A DNA stretch of 64,000 nt from Rubrimonas cliftonensis (lineage in GTDB: Bacteria > Pseudomonadota > Alphaproteobacteria > Rhodobacterales > Rhodobacteraceae), in the NCBI RefSeq assembly GCF_900107585.1, contig NZ_FNQM01000003.1, positions 516,141 to 580,140 on the forward strand, read 5' to 3'. A model generated the notes under the pieces. That model did no database searches and was not told where the DNA came from. It saw only the letters and a list, made by a program, of their open reading frames with translations. Below, piece after piece: positions 63,406 to 64,000 of this stretch; position 1 is the stretch's first letter; each line of letters starts with the position of its first letter. The translations under genes and the position numbers were made by a program.

Positions 63406-63824
63406 TCGTCGCGGTGGACCTTCTCGCGGCGCTCGTGGCGCTCCTGCGCCTCCAGCGACAGCGTGGCGGTGGGGCGCGCGATCAGGCGCTTGAGGCTGAT
63501 CGGCTCGCCAGTCTCCTCGCAGTAGCCGTACTCGCCGTTCTCGATCCGGCGCAGGGCGCTGTCGATCTTGGAGACGAGCTTGCGCTGGCGGTCGCGCGTG
63601 CGCAGTTCGAGCGCGCGGTCGGCCTCGGCGGAGGCGCGGTCGACCAGATCGGGGATGTTCGTCGCGCTCTCCTGCATCGACTCCACCGTCTCGCGACTCT
63701 CGGCGTAGATCTCGTTCTTCAGGTCAAGGAGGCGCTTGCGGAACCACTCCTTCTGGCGCTCGCACATGAACGGTTCGTCGTCGTGGGGAAGGTACTCGGC
63801 TTTTATGGCGCCCTGCACGGTCAT
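63402..63824 (-). CDS. dksA: RNA polymerase-binding transcription factor DksA (single-Cys type)
   Basis: 140 aa from ATG at 63824. Binds the RNAP secondary channel and works with ppGpp. The coiled coil (25-95) has the tip motif IPDLVDRASAEADRA, which keeps the two Asp and the Ala (DxxDxA). The globular end YGYCEETGEPISLKRLIARP then TATLSLEAQERHE keeps only C102 of the four zinc-binding Cys of E. coli DksA. This is the noncanonical form known from Rhodobacter sphaeroides. Confidence 0.95.
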   Translation of the reverse strand: MTVQGAIKAEYLPHDDEPFMCERQKEWFRKRLLDLKNEIYAESRETVESMQESATNIPDLVDRASAEADRALELRTRDRQRKLVSKIDSALRRIENGEYGYCEETGEPISLKRLIARPTATLSLEAQERHERREKVHRDE

Positions 63825-63887
63825 TCGCTTCGCCTCGCTGTTAACCCCGGCGCGACTCTCGCAACCGCGCCTTAACACTTAGGCAGT

Positions 63888-63916
63888 CGTATAGTGCTCC
63901 GTCCCGACTCTGTTGA
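63888..63916 (-). promoter_or_regulatory. Possible promoter of dksA
   Basis: Minus strand TCAACA (63916-63911), 17-nt spacer, TATACG (63893-63888); about 65 nt upstream of the dksA start. Each box matches 4/6. Confidence 0.35.
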
Positions 63917-63966
63917 GCAAATCACGGCTGGGCCGGATTTCCCCTTTCCCCGGACGGACTCATCCT

Positions 63967-64000
63967 ATGGCTTCGGTGACGGGTATGCCGAGGGCGGTGA
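63967..64000 (+). CDS. Possible start of a rightward gene at the window edge
   Basis: ATG at 63967 opens 11 codons (MASVTGMPRAV) before the window ends, divergent from dksA. No clear SD. Too short to identify; it may not be a gene. Confidence 0.2.
   Translation, partial: MASVTGMPRAV

Overview
The window is about 70% G+C and reads as a chromosomal segment of an alphaproteobacterium of the Rhodobacterales (Rhodobacter/Roseobacter/Amaricoccus-like). The evidence is a complete RcGTA-type gene transfer agent (GTA) cluster between housekeeping genes, pyruvate dehydrogenase E1-beta and E2 that each carry an N-terminal lipoyl domain, a DksA with a single cysteine, a Fur-family protein without CXXC pairs, and the order TPR protein - BamB - Der. 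I found no tRNA, rRNA, transposase, integrase or CRISPR array.

Layout. 1-9309 (all leftward): 5' part of a LolC/E permease, proS, an unannotated gap holding a candidate structured small RNA with an anti-Shine-Dalgarno motif, ppx/gppA, der, bamB-like lipoprotein, TPR membrane protein, panB. 9310-14085: an RND efflux pair behind a 14-bp tandem repeat and a 16-bp palindrome. 14098-19596 (leftward): uup, rsmD, a class V aminotransferase, a BCCT osmolyte carrier. 19761-27049 (rightward): DUF4149 protein, mazG, fur-like, eno, ftsB-like, pdhA-pdhB-pdhC. 27119-27955: cysE. 28048-43158 (leftward): the GTA cluster, g1 to g15 including g3.5 and g10.1, all intact and mostly overlapping by 1-8 bp, followed by three short genes (DUF2793, a DUF7742-like protein and a 77-aa membrane protein). 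43310-47809 (leftward): mltG, fabF, acpP, fabG, fabD. 48019-52169 (rightward): rpsF, rpsR, rplI, dnaB, alr. 52318-57562 (rightward): a sulfide/persulfide oxidation island (persulfide dioxygenase, SQR fused to a DUF442 domain, SulP carrier, Crp/Fnr regulator). 57762-64000: polA, a zinc-finger protein, an HD hydrolase translationally coupled to a NUDIX/NrtR-like regulator, a GNAT acetyltransferase and dksA.

How the parts work together. The GTA genes encode a small headful-packaging, siphovirus-like particle (terminase, portal, protease, capsid, connectors, tail tube, tape measure, distal tail, Fe-S hub, cell-wall peptidase, megatron/receptor-binding protein) with no integrase, repressor or replication genes, as expected for a domesticated particle that carries host DNA. 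Its single obvious promoter lies in an unusually AT-rich gap downstream of mltG: a perfect TTGACA, a 17-bp spacer and a TAGAAG box, with both boxes framed by a 9-bp inverted repeat. In the sulfide island SQR and the dioxygenase would turn sulfide into persulfide and then sulfite. SulP is a candidate anion carrier and the three-cysteine Crp/Fnr protein a candidate sensor; a 15-bp palindrome upstream of the dioxygenase is the natural operator candidate. The most review-worthy items are the GTA promoter dyad, the small-RNA candidate at 2881-2958, the hairpin behind the GTA capsid gene, and the sulfide island.
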